From the NCBI RefSeq assembly GCF_006636215.1, contig NZ_VIFM01000041.1, positions 1 to 59,359 of the forward strand: a stretch of DNA of 59,359 bases. Reading direction: 5' to 3'. Below the pieces are notes generated by a model, which was not told the origin of the DNA, searched no databases, and saw only the letters and a program-made list of their open reading frames with translations. Origin of the DNA: Myxococcus llanfairpwllgwyngyllgogerychwyrndrobwllllantysiliogogogochensis. GTDB lineage: Bacteria > Myxococcota > Myxococcia > Myxococcales > Myxococcaceae. A program made the translations under genes and the position numbers. Shown one piece after another: positions 42,393-50,458 of the stretch (positions are counted from its first letter, which is position 1; every line of letters starts with the position of its first letter).

Positions 42393-43355
42393 TCACCCCG
42401 CCGAGCGCGCGGCCTGGCTCGGCGGCGGTGCCCAGGTGGCGTTGAGCGAGTGGATGGTGCTCACCGGGATGTCGAGCAGGAACATGTAATAGAGGGCGCG
42501 GTGCTGGTCGTTGACCTCGTCCTCGAAGGCGCCGAAGCCGCTCACCGAGTAGACGGTTCCGAGCAGCTCCGTGCCGGTCGTGGGCTGCTGGTACGTCAGC
42601 GCGTTGTCCCGGAGGGTCCTCAGCGCGGCGTCGACGGCCGCCTTGCACAGCAGGCCGCACGCGGGGCCGCCGGGGTACAGGGACAGGATGGACGTCAGCC
42701 CTTCCTCGGTCCACGCGCGCGGCACCACGTCGAGCGCGTTGTAGTAGCGCTGGGCCTCCGGGAAGGCGGCGTCGAAGGCCTCGGCGAAGGCGGGATTGCC
42801 CGCGGTGGGCGCGGCGAAGGTGAGGGGGAGCACGGACACGTTCGTCAGCGCGCCCTGGAGCCACGCGGCCAGCACGGTGGCCACCTGTCCCCCCAGGCTG
42901 TGCCCGGTGACGAGCAGCGACGTTCCCTGGGGCAGCCCCTGGAGGAACGTCAGCAGCGCGCCGCCGCCGGAGCCCACGGACGAGGACATGGCCACGACGT
43001 TCTTCCACACCTCCACGGCGCCCTTGGAGATGGCCGCATCGGCGGGAAACGACGGCGCGGTGAAGGGCAGGGGCTCCTGGGGGTTGATGTTCTTGTCCTG
43101 GAGCAGGTCCTCGATGCGGTCGAACAGGGTGCCGCGCACCACCACCGCGCAGTCGCCGCTCGTGTTGGCGGCGACGTAGACCAGGTCCTCGCCGTGCGTC
43201 GCCGGGCCCCACGTCACCTGCCAGCCCTCCGTGAGGGTGGCGGACAGGGCCTCGTTCATCAGGGTGTAGCGCTTGGAGTTCGAGTCGAACTGGCCCAGGT
43301 AGGAGACGGCGCAGAGGGTGATGCCGAGCTGGGAGGGATTGTTCGCGGAGGCCAT
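42393..43355 (-). CDS. class 3 lipase-like protein
   Basis: A 320-residue lipase of the class 3 (fungal lipase-like) family. The nucleophile motif is VTGHSLGGQVATVLAAWL, preceded by CAVVVRGTLFDRIEDLLQD, and followed by LTFAAPTAGNPAFAEAF with the usual aspartate region (YYNALDVVPRAW). The catalytic His lies near the C-terminus, probably in DQHRALYYMFLLD. No signal peptide is evident, as in other intracellular or surface lipases of this type. AAGGA lies about eight bases before the ATG at 43355. It converges on the kinase with a 1-bp gap. Confidence 0.85.
   Translation of the reverse strand: MASANNPSQLGITLCAVSYLGQFDSNSKRYTLMNEALSATLTEGWQVTWGPATHGEDLVYVAANTSGDCAVVVRGTLFDRIEDLLQDKNINPQEPLPFTAPSFPADAAISKGAVEVWKNVVAMSSSVGSGGGALLTFLQGLPQGTSLLVTGHSLGGQVATVLAAWLQGALTNVSVLPLTFAAPTAGNPAFAEAFDAAFPEAQRYYNALDVVPRAWTEEGLTSILSLYPGGPACGLLCKAAVDAALRTLRDNALTYQQPTTGTELLGTVYSVSGFGAFEDEVNDQHRALYYMFLLDIPVSTIHSLNATWAPPPSQAARSAG
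42398..42425. terminator. bidirectional hairpin, kinase and lipase ends
   Basis: CCGCCGAGC (42398-42406) pairs perfectly with GCTCGGCGG (42417-42425) over a 10-base loop. It lies just after the kinase stop and inside the last codons of the convergent lipase gene. Confidence 0.65.
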
Positions 43356-43538
43356 GGTTCTTCCTTCAGGACAGGGAGCCGGAGACGCTTGCCACCATTG
43401 TGCACCGGCCGGGGCTTCGTCGCCGTCCTCGCGCGCGGGGACTCGGCTATGCTGGGGCCCTCCGCATGGCCCTGGAAGGGCACGGCGCGCGTCGCCCCCC
43501 TTCCACGCGGTCCGGGGAGAAGAGACGAGGCGTTCGGG

Positions 43539-44630
43539 ATGAGCAGCGATGTGGCGGGAGCGAAGGACGGAGTGGTGGTTCTCGATTACGCGAAGCTGGT
43601 GGACGGCGCGGACCTGTCCGCCGACATCGAGCGCGCGTATGGGTATGACGGCATTGGCCTGCTCATCGTCCGGGGCATCCCCGGGCTGGTGGAGCTGCGG
43701 CAGGGGTTGTTGCCGCTGGGCTTCCGGTTCGCCGCGCTGCCCAATGACGTGAAGGACCGCTACGTCCACGAGCGCAGCAGCTATTCCTTCGGCTGGAGCC
43801 ACGGCAAGGAAGTGCTCAAGCCCGGCCAGTTCGACGAGTTCAAGGGCTCCTATTACAACAATCCCCAGTACGACTCGCCGCAGGTGGATGCGTCGCTGGT
43901 GGAGAAGTACCCGGAGAACTACCACCCCAACGTGTGGCCGGACCCGGACTTTCCCGCGCTGCGCCCGGCCTTCCAGGCCCTGGGGCGGAAGATGGTGGAC
44001 GTGGGGTTGCTCGTGGCGGCGCAGTGCGACCGGTACGTGACGGCGCGGCTGGGCGAGAGGCTCTCGCCGGATGCGCAACTGGCGCGGACCATCCGCGAGT
44101 CCCGTGCGTGCAAGGCGCGGCTGCTCTACTACTTCGCCATCAACGAGGACTCGACGCCGCGCACGCGCGACTCCTGGTGTGGCTGGCACAGTGACCACGG
44201 TTCGCTGACGGGGCTGTGTCCGGCCATGTACTTCGACGCGGAGCCTGGGGCCTCGGAGCCGACGCGGCAGGACATCGCGGTGCCGGACCCGGAGGCGGGG
44301 CTCTACGTGCGCACGCGCGGTGGTGAGGAGCGCAAGGTCGTCATCCCCAAGGACTGCCTCGCGTTCCAGATTGGCGAGAGCGCGCAAATCGTCACGGGCG
44401 GACTGCTGCGCGCGACACCGCACGCGGTGCAGGCGCTGGCGCACCCGGCGAGCCGCAACATCTCCCGCTCGACGTTCGCCGTCTTCATGCAGCCCGACAA
44501 CGAGGAGCGCCTGCGTCCGCCCGAGGGCACGGACCCGGCGGAGCTGCGCGTGGGCGCCTTCCAGCCGGGCATGACGTTCGGCGACTTCGCCCGCGCCACG
44601 TTCGCGAAGTTCTACAACCCCTACGCGTGA
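43539..44630 (+). CDS. isopenicillin N synthase-like 2OG-Fe(II) oxygenase
   Basis: A 363-residue iron- and 2-oxoglutarate-dependent oxygenase of the isopenicillin N synthase family. The iron-binding facial triad is H217-x-D219 (WHSDHGSLTG) and H295 (TPHAVQAL). The 2-oxoglutarate-binding RxS position reads R310-S-T312, with Thr for Ser. The N-terminal DIOX_N-like region includes VLDYAKLVDGADLS and GLLIVRGIPG. GAGG precedes the ATG at 43539. It is divergent from the lipase and has no biosynthetic neighbours, so the substrate is unknown. Confidence 0.88.
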   Translation: MSSDVAGAKDGVVVLDYAKLVDGADLSADIERAYGYDGIGLLIVRGIPGLVELRQGLLPLGFRFAALPNDVKDRYVHERSSYSFGWSHGKEVLKPGQFDEFKGSYYNNPQYDSPQVDASLVEKYPENYHPNVWPDPDFPALRPAFQALGRKMVDVGLLVAAQCDRYVTARLGERLSPDAQLARTIRESRACKARLLYYFAINEDSTPRTRDSWCGWHSDHGSLTGLCPAMYFDAEPGASEPTRQDIAVPDPEAGLYVRTRGGEERKVVIPKDCLAFQIGESAQIVTGGLLRATPHAVQALAHPASRNISRSTFAVFMQPDNEERLRPPEGTDPAELRVGAFQPGMTFGDFARATFAKFYNPYA

Positions 44631-44643
44631 CGCGCGGCGCGCG

Positions 44644-44674
44644 CGGGGTGTCTCCTCAAAAGACAGACACCTCG
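44644..44674. terminator. bidirectional hairpin over the lipoprotein stop
   Basis: CGGGGTGTCT (44644-44653) pairs with AGACACCTCG (44665-44674), ten pairs including one G-U, across an 11-base loop. It separates the convergent oxygenase and lipoprotein genes. Confidence 0.65.
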
Positions 44675-45843
44675 CGCAGTTGGTGGAAGTAGCCGCGCAT
44701 CGGTGGGTTGCTGGACGGTTTCGCGGTGTAGATGCGCACGCGGTCCACGAGCGGCGTGTCTTCCCGGAGGGGTGCGTCGACGTCTCGCTCGAAGGCCACC
44801 TGCGTGTTCCTGTCGTCCGTGTGGGGCGGGGTGTCGAGCGCCAGAATGAGTGTGTCCTGGCCCAGCGGCTGCCATGCGCCGCCCTCCAGCGAGCCCTCCA
44901 CGTGAAGGACCTCTTCCATGAACGTGCTGTTGTGGCCTCGCACCAGCACGCGGCGGGGATGGACGGGCTCCCGCAGCCGGATGATGAGCACCTGCTCCAG
45001 CGAGCCGTACATCGGCGTCGGCACCTTGACCGACTCGAGCTTGCCGTCGGTGAAGGGACACGGGTCCACGACGCCGTCATCCGTCTCGCACGGCTGTCCT
45101 CGGCTGAAGGGGATGCGTCCCGTGAAGGGCAGCGGCACCGGGGGCGCCTCATGCACGTCCACGTATTCCAGGACGCTCAGGAACCAGTCGCGCCCGCCCT
45201 CGGCTCGGGCCTGCACGAAGGCGAGCGGTGGCGCGAAGTCCTCCAGCATCTCCGGCCCCAGCCACGCCTCGCCGGAGCGCGTCTCCTGGCTCCACACCAC
45301 GCCGGACTCGCCACGCGCCTGCACGAAGTAGCCGTGCTCGGGGATGTCCGCGAGCGGCGGCACATCCACCCACGTCAGGCGTACGCCGCCCGCGTCCTCG
45401 CTCGCACGCAGCTGGCTGTCCCAGCGGCGCAGCGGCGGCAGGTCCACGTCCAGCATGAAGTGGATGGCCAGGAAGTCCCTCGCGCCGTCCAGGGGCGGCA
45501 GGTGGAGCTGGAAGGTGCTGAGGCTCGACCAGGGGGATGGGCGCTCCAGTCGGTCCGCGCCGGTGTCGCGCGCGGTCAGCTCGTGGAGGAACAGTCCTTG
45601 CGCGTCTGGAGTCACCTGGGCCCAGGGCTCGTACGCGAGCGTGAGGCGTCCATTCGGAGCTTGTCCCGGGATCGGCTGGGGTCCATCCAGCCGGCGCGGA
45701 CGCATCAGCGTGAGCGGAGCGCCGCGCCAGGGTGAGCCGTCGGACTCCAGCACGGTGCCGGAGAGGAAGACGGGAGACTCGGGCTCCAGCGCGCAGCCCG
45801 CCGAGGTGATGGCGCAGGCGAGCCCCATGAGCAGGTGGCGCAT
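44656..45843 (-). CDS. lipoprotein paired with a TonB-dependent receptor
   Basis: A 395-residue predicted lipoprotein (MRHLLMGLACAITSAGC, lipidated C17). An N-terminal carboxypeptidase-regulatory-like strand region follows (VFLSGTVLESDGSPWRGAPLTLMRP). The rest is beta-rich with fibronectin-like stretches (GGVRLTWVDVPPLADIPEHGYFVQARGE) and a discoidin-like C-terminal part. No named family was recognised. Its ATG starts one base after the stop of the TonB-dependent receptor gene, so the two form an operon. It is probably a surface-exposed substrate-binding partner of the receptor. Confidence 0.75.
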   Translation of the reverse strand: MRHLLMGLACAITSAGCALEPESPVFLSGTVLESDGSPWRGAPLTLMRPRRLDGPQPIPGQAPNGRLTLAYEPWAQVTPDAQGLFLHELTARDTGADRLERPSPWSSLSTFQLHLPPLDGARDFLAIHFMLDVDLPPLRRWDSQLRASEDAGGVRLTWVDVPPLADIPEHGYFVQARGESGVVWSQETRSGEAWLGPEMLEDFAPPLAFVQARAEGGRDWFLSVLEYVDVHEAPPVPLPFTGRIPFSRGQPCETDDGVVDPCPFTDGKLESVKVPTPMYGSLEQVLIIRLREPVHPRRVLVRGHNSTFMEEVLHVEGSLEGGAWQPLGQDTLILALDTPPHTDDRNTQVAFERDVDAPLREDTPLVDRVRIYTAKPSSNPPMRGYFHQLREVSVF

Positions 45844-45844
45844 G

Positions 45845-48523
45845 TCAGAAGGTCCCCTTGACGCCGAGCGTGGGCAGAATCACCGGGATGCCGAGGCTCT
45901 TGCGCTTCAGGCCCACGGGCTGGCCCACTTCGTCGTTGTAGCCATAGTCGCGGGTCAGCACCTCGCTGCGCGCGGTGACGTTGAAGACATCCAGGTACAC
46001 GTCGAGCATGAAGTTGTCGAAGACGAGGCTGCGTGAGGCGCGGAAGTCGACGCGGAAGAACGAGGGCAAGCGGTCCACCGCGTCGCGGCTCACGGGTTTC
46101 CACTCGGGCTCGCCGTCCTCGCCCAGGCCCTCGCGCATGGTGCGGTAGCCGAACTGGCCCGTCTCGGGGCGGCCGGTGTTGAAGTGCGCCACCGCGCCCA
46201 CGGTGACGAAGTCGAAGCGGTAGCTGAGCGCGGCGTTGACGGAGTGCGCCTGCTCGAAGGCATAGGGAAGGTAGTCCTCCGCCATGCCGAGTTCCTCGCC
46301 GTTCGGGCCCACCTTCGCGTAGCGCGTGAAGCGCCGGCTCTGGTTGAAGCCATACGTGAGCCAGCCGAACCAGCGTCGCCCCAGCGGCCTGCGCATCATC
46401 AGCTCCACGCCGTAGCTGTGGCCCCGGCTCTCCACGTCCTCGGCCTCGAGTCCCCGACGCCGCAGGTTGCTCAGCACATCCTCGAAGTTGAACTCCAGCG
46501 TGCGAAGGAGCGGGTTGAAGTACGCCTCCGCGGAGAGTTCCCACTCCGCGCCGGGTCGCCACTCCGAGCCGAGCGAGAATTGCGCCGCGCGCTGGAGTCC
46601 GCGCTCCAGTGCGAGCATCTCTCCGGCGGGCACGGGGAGCAGCACCGTCGCGGGCTGGTGGTACAGGCCCGCGCCCGCCTTCAGTGTGAGCGTGTCCGTG
46701 AGGGCATGCCGCACCGCGAGCCGAGGCTCCACCGCCAGCCGTGTCGTGTCCCCGAAGCCGTGGTAGCTGTCCAGCCGAAGGCCCGGCACCAGCGTCCACC
46801 GAGGGGAAGGCCGCCAGGTGAGCTGCGTGCCCACGCCCGCGAAGGTGCCCAGGATGCCAGGGCGCGAGTACGCGTCCTTCCCGTCGACGGGGCCCACGGG
46901 GCGGAACAGGCCGATGGCCACCATGCTCGCGTCGCGTCGCTCCAGGTGCCCGAAGACCTCCAGGTTCAGCTCGGAGGACAGCTCGCGTGTGTAGCCCGTG
47001 CGCAGGGCGACGCTGCCCTGGGTCAGCTCGTAGCGACCGGACGCGATGTTGCCCTTGTTGTAGGCGAGGCTCATCCGGTCATACCCGAGCGTCAGGCCCA
47101 CCTCCGCCTCGCCGCTCGCGAAGGGGTGGCGCCCGCGCAAGTCGAGCCGGTGGAACAGCAGGCCCAGGCCGCCCGAGTCCTGCGTGGGGATGCGCGCCGT
47201 GAGTCCCACCGCGTCCGACGTGCCGAGCGCGAGGACTCGGAGGCTGCCCTGGCCCACGCGCTGCTCCACGCGCGTCTGGTAGTCCCAATAGTCCGCGTAC
47301 AACTTGGGCTCGCCGGGCTCCGAGTACACGTTGCCGCCTATCGTGGTCGACGACGGCCCGGTGAGGCTGTTGGCGATGCGGGTGATGAGGAGGCCCGTGT
47401 AGCTGATGCGCGCGGCGGCGGTGACGGTGGTGCCCGTCTCGGGGAAGGGGACCTCGAGGAACGCGCCCGCGTGGATGAGGTCCAGGTAGGCGCTGCCGTG
47501 CAGGCCCTCCTCGCGCGGCCGGCTCACGTGCGCGTCCACCGCGCCGCCCAGCAGGCTGCCGTAGCGCGCGGAGGGCACACCGACCTGGAAGTCGAGTGAC
47601 TCGACGAGGTCCGGGTACACCACCGCGTTGCCGACGAGCAGGTGGTACAGGAAGGGCACCCGCACGCCGTCCACGTAGAAGGCGCTGGCGGCGGGCTGCA
47701 CTCCGCGCACCACGGGATAGGAGAGCCCCGAGGCGAGCGTCGTCACCCCTGGCATGAGCATCACCACGCGGAACGGGTCGCCCATGGTGCCGGGGACCTC
47801 GCGCAGCTCCTGCTCGTGCAGCGTGACGCGGGAGACCTCGGTGCGCGGCCGGTCCGCGCGCACCACTGTCTCGTAAGGGTTCACCGCGAGCGGCTCCAGC
47901 GAGTACAGCACCTCCAACTGCTGGCTCGCGTCGAGCGTCTCGGTGAGCATCAGCAGCCGATGCCCGGGCGCGGTGATTTTCAGCGCATGCGCGCCGGGGG
48001 GCAGCTCCAGTCGGAAGAGTCCCTGCGCGTCTGTCTCCGTTGTCGCCGCGTCGGCGCGCACGGCAGCTCCGGCGATGGGCTTGCGTGTGCCCTTGGCGCG
48101 CACCCGGCCGGTGAGCACCGCGCGGAGGGCGGCCACGGGGGGCGGCTCGAAGCGATAGGTGAAGGGCAGTCGCACCGCGACGGGTTGCCCTTGTGAGGTG
48201 GCTGGGTGGAAGCGCAAGCGGGGTGCGGCGTGCAGCGCGGCCTGGGCGAGCGCGGAGGGAGGCTCGCCCACGATGCGGGCCTCGACGACGTCACCGGCCT
48301 CGTCGACGGTCAGCTCCAGTTCGACGGTGACAGGCGCGTCCAGGTGGAGGCCTTGAGGCAGCCGCGCGGGAGCGTCCTCGGCCAGGGTGGGTGGAAGGAG
48401 CGCGGAGGCCGAGAGCGCGGAGGGCGGCGAGGACTCGGTGCCGGGCCGCGGAGTGGCCTGGGCTCGAAGGGGCACGACGGCGCTCAGGGCAAGGGCGAGA
48501 AGAGACGGTCCGAGTCGCGTCAT
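45845..48523 (-). CDS. TonB-dependent receptor with N-terminal TonB C-terminal-like domain
   Basis: An 892-residue outer membrane receptor with an unusual N-terminus. After the signal peptide (MTRLGPSLLALALSAVVPLRAQA), residues 55-126 match the TonB C-terminal fold (VTVELELTVDEAGDVVEARIVG, LRFHPATSQGQPVAVRLPFTYRF). Residues 135-210 are a carboxypeptidase-regulatory-like beta sandwich. The plug follows from about 225 (DPFRVVMLMPGV, YPVVRGVQPAASAFYVDGV), then the barrel, ending GIPVILPTLGVKGTF with a terminal Phe. Such Oar-like receptors are numerous in myxobacteria, and one relative is needed for protease secretion. A lipoprotein gene follows at once. The substrate is unknown. Confidence 0.9.
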   Translation of the reverse strand: MTRLGPSLLALALSAVVPLRAQATPRPGTESSPPSALSASALLPPTLAEDAPARLPQGLHLDAPVTVELELTVDEAGDVVEARIVGEPPSALAQAALHAAPRLRFHPATSQGQPVAVRLPFTYRFEPPPVAALRAVLTGRVRAKGTRKPIAGAAVRADAATTETDAQGLFRLELPPGAHALKITAPGHRLLMLTETLDASQQLEVLYSLEPLAVNPYETVVRADRPRTEVSRVTLHEQELREVPGTMGDPFRVVMLMPGVTTLASGLSYPVVRGVQPAASAFYVDGVRVPFLYHLLVGNAVVYPDLVESLDFQVGVPSARYGSLLGGAVDAHVSRPREEGLHGSAYLDLIHAGAFLEVPFPETGTTVTAAARISYTGLLITRIANSLTGPSSTTIGGNVYSEPGEPKLYADYWDYQTRVEQRVGQGSLRVLALGTSDAVGLTARIPTQDSGGLGLLFHRLDLRGRHPFASGEAEVGLTLGYDRMSLAYNKGNIASGRYELTQGSVALRTGYTRELSSELNLEVFGHLERRDASMVAIGLFRPVGPVDGKDAYSRPGILGTFAGVGTQLTWRPSPRWTLVPGLRLDSYHGFGDTTRLAVEPRLAVRHALTDTLTLKAGAGLYHQPATVLLPVPAGEMLALERGLQRAAQFSLGSEWRPGAEWELSAEAYFNPLLRTLEFNFEDVLSNLRRRGLEAEDVESRGHSYGVELMMRRPLGRRWFGWLTYGFNQSRRFTRYAKVGPNGEELGMAEDYLPYAFEQAHSVNAALSYRFDFVTVGAVAHFNTGRPETGQFGYRTMREGLGEDGEPEWKPVSRDAVDRLPSFFRVDFRASRSLVFDNFMLDVYLDVFNVTARSEVLTRDYGYNDEVGQPVGLKRKSLGIPVILPTLGVKGTF

Positions 48524-48607
48524 CGTGTGGGGGCGGGGGTGTGGGCGCTGAAAAACCTCCTATACGTGACCACAATGGAAGTCAGGTTGTCTCGGCCCGT
48601 GTGGAAA

Positions 48608-48638
48608 TGAGGTTCATCTGGCAATGAGATTCATCTCA
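48608..48638. promoter_or_regulatory. repeated dyad upstream of the TonB receptor
   Basis: TGAGATTCATCTCA (48625-48638) is a dyad with 6-bp arms. A near copy, TGAGGTTCATCTGG, lies at 48608-48621, 17 bp to the left. Both are about 100 bp before the receptor start. They could be operators for the receptor, the remnant gene or both. Confidence 0.45.
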
Positions 48639-48639
48639 G

Positions 48640-49087
48640 GTGGACGGTTTGCCCGAGACTCCTGGCGCAATACCTATCCACGGCCACGGCACCCAGGATG
48701 AAGGCGGCGGCCGCGGCGATGTTCCCCTTGCGAGGGCGCTGTTGGAGCGCGGGCCCCAGGCTCGCGAAGGGCTCGGACATGTACCTCGCGGTGCCGGGGC
48801 TGACGCGTGGCGAGTCCACGGTGCGCGCGCTCAGTGCCTACGGCGAGGCAGGAGTCCCTCCCGTGGACGTGCTGCGTGCGATGACCGCGAACGCGGCGGA
48901 GCTGCTGCGCATGCAGGACCGGGTGGGCACGCTCGAAGCGGGAAGGCTCGCGGACCTGATTGCCGTGAAGGGCGACCCATTGAAGGACCTCAAGGCGCTG
49001 CGTCAGGTGCGCTTCGTGATGAAGGACGGCAAGGTGGTGGTGGACGCCCAGGGAGCGCTGTCCCCGGTGGCGACGCCCGCGCGCTGA
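48640..49087 (+). pseudogene. amidohydrolase C-terminal remnant
   Basis: Only the last quarter of an imidazolonepropionase-like amidohydrolase remains. KGSDMYLAVPGLTRGESTVRAL carries the late Asp metal ligand. ALRAMTANAAELL-like residues and GTLEAGRLADLIAVKGDPLKDL follow, then VRFVMKDGKVVVD. The rest of the metal-dependent barrel is missing. Upstream, a PETPGAIPIHGHGTQDEG...LARALLERG stretch continues in another frame, which suggests a frameshift near 48745-48765. An open frame with an ATG at 48698 exists but cannot encode a working enzyme. A diverged, decaying gene is the best reading. Confidence 0.7.
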
Positions 49088-49227
49088 GAGCTGGCGGAGG
49101 GCTCCTCGACGCCACGCGGGGAGGCACGTCGATGGCGCCGCGCTCATGCGTTTCGCGAAGCCTCCGTCCTCCGGCACGCTCCTCGGAAGTGTCGCGAGGG
49201 CTCCGGCTGGAGTAGTTACCAGGGGCC

Positions 49228-50439
49228 ATGCTCTCCCGGTCCGCTCGACGCGTCTCGCTCACGGTGCTCCTCCTCGTCTGCGCCTCCTGTGCGCGTGTGC
49301 CGCGTCCAGCGGTCACCCGTCCCCAGGAAGCACTGGTGGAGTTCTCCGACACGGTGAAGCTCGTGGACGACGGCGAGTCGGCGTCCCTGCGCATCGCGCT
49401 GGACCAGAGCCTCATCTGGCTGCGCACGCGGCCGGTGGAGCAGCGCTTCGTCTACGGCCCGCGCGAGGTCACGGCCGGAGAATTGGTATCCGCCCTGGAG
49501 CGGCTGCGCGCGCGCCTCACCGACGGCATGTCCTCGCTGGAGGTGTCGAAGGCGGTGATGGAGGACTTCGACCTGCTCGAGTCCGCTGGAGGCGAGGACG
49601 GCACGGTGCTCTTCACGGGCTATTACGAGCCCGTGCTCGAAGCGAGCCTGTCGCGAACCGACGAGTACCGCGTCCCCGTGCTGTCCGCGCCCGATGACCT
49701 CATCGAGGTGCCGCTGGAGCCCTTCGCGGAGCGCTTCGCGTCAGAGCGCGTCTTCGGGCGACTGGAGGGCAAGCGACTGGTGCCCTACTGGAACCGCGCC
49801 GAGATTCGCGGCGGCAGGCTGAGCCCGCGCAAGCTGGAACTGGCCTGGGTGAAGGACCCGGTGTCGCTCTTCTTCATGGAGGTGCAGGGCAGCGGCACCC
49901 TGCGGCTGAATGACGGCGGCGAGCGTCGCGTGGGCTACGCCGCGTCGAACGGCCGTCCGTACCGGAGCATCGGCGCCCTGCTCATCCAGGAGGGAGTGAT
50001 TCCCCGAGAGCAGATGTCCATGCAGGCGCTGCGAGCGTGGCTGGCGGCGAACCCCACCGAGCGCGACCGCGTGCTCGACTACAACGAGTCCTATGTCTTC
50101 TTCCGCTTCCTGCCCGGCGCGGCGGTGGGCTCGCTGGGCAGGGAGGTGACACCGGGCCGCTCCATCGCCACGGACGCGCGGCTGTTCCCCAAGGGCGGCC
50201 TGGCCTTCATCCTCACGGACCACCCGGTGAAGATGGCGGATGGTTCGGTGCAGTGGAGGCCGCTGGCGCGCTTCGTGTTCAACCAGGACACGGGCGGAGC
50301 CATCCGGGGCGCGGGTCGCGTGGATGTCTTCTGGGGCCGAGGCCCCGAGGCGGAGCTGGCCGCGGGCATGATGAAGCAGAAGGGGCGGCTGCTCTTCCTG
50401 GTGCCCAGGCCCCGCGTCCCGGTGGTGGAAGCCCGGTGA
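49228..50439 (+). CDS. mltA: membrane-bound lytic murein transglycosylase A
   Basis: A 403-residue lipoprotein (MLSRSARRVSLTVLLLVCASCA, lipidated C21) of the MltA family, which cuts the glycan strands of peptidoglycan in the periplasm. FTGYYEPVLEASLSRTDEYRVPVL and LELAWVKDPVSLFFMEVQGSG are family signatures. The C-terminal 3D domain has ARFVFNQDTGGAIRGAGRVDVFWG with the likely catalytic D366. It is full length. It is the second gene in the window with a predicted peptidoglycan-cutting activity, besides the M56-SLT fusion. Confidence 0.93.
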   Translation: MLSRSARRVSLTVLLLVCASCARVPRPAVTRPQEALVEFSDTVKLVDDGESASLRIALDQSLIWLRTRPVEQRFVYGPREVTAGELVSALERLRARLTDGMSSLEVSKAVMEDFDLLESAGGEDGTVLFTGYYEPVLEASLSRTDEYRVPVLSAPDDLIEVPLEPFAERFASERVFGRLEGKRLVPYWNRAEIRGGRLSPRKLELAWVKDPVSLFFMEVQGSGTLRLNDGGERRVGYAASNGRPYRSIGALLIQEGVIPREQMSMQALRAWLAANPTERDRVLDYNESYVFFRFLPGAAVGSLGREVTPGRSIATDARLFPKGGLAFILTDHPVKMADGSVQWRPLARFVFNQDTGGAIRGAGRVDVFWGRGPEAELAAGMMKQKGRLLFLVPRPRVPVVEAR

Positions 50440-50458
50440 CGCGAGGCCCGGAGGTGGC

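Noticed and set aside
42450..43538. Long in-frame extension of the 2OG-Fe(II) oxygenase
   Set aside because: It lies antisense to the lipase gene, and the family begins at the ATG at 43539.
48698..49087. Intact 129-residue amidohydrolase-like gene
   Set aside because: It holds only the end of the metal-dependent barrel and has no catalytic core, so it is reported as a remnant.
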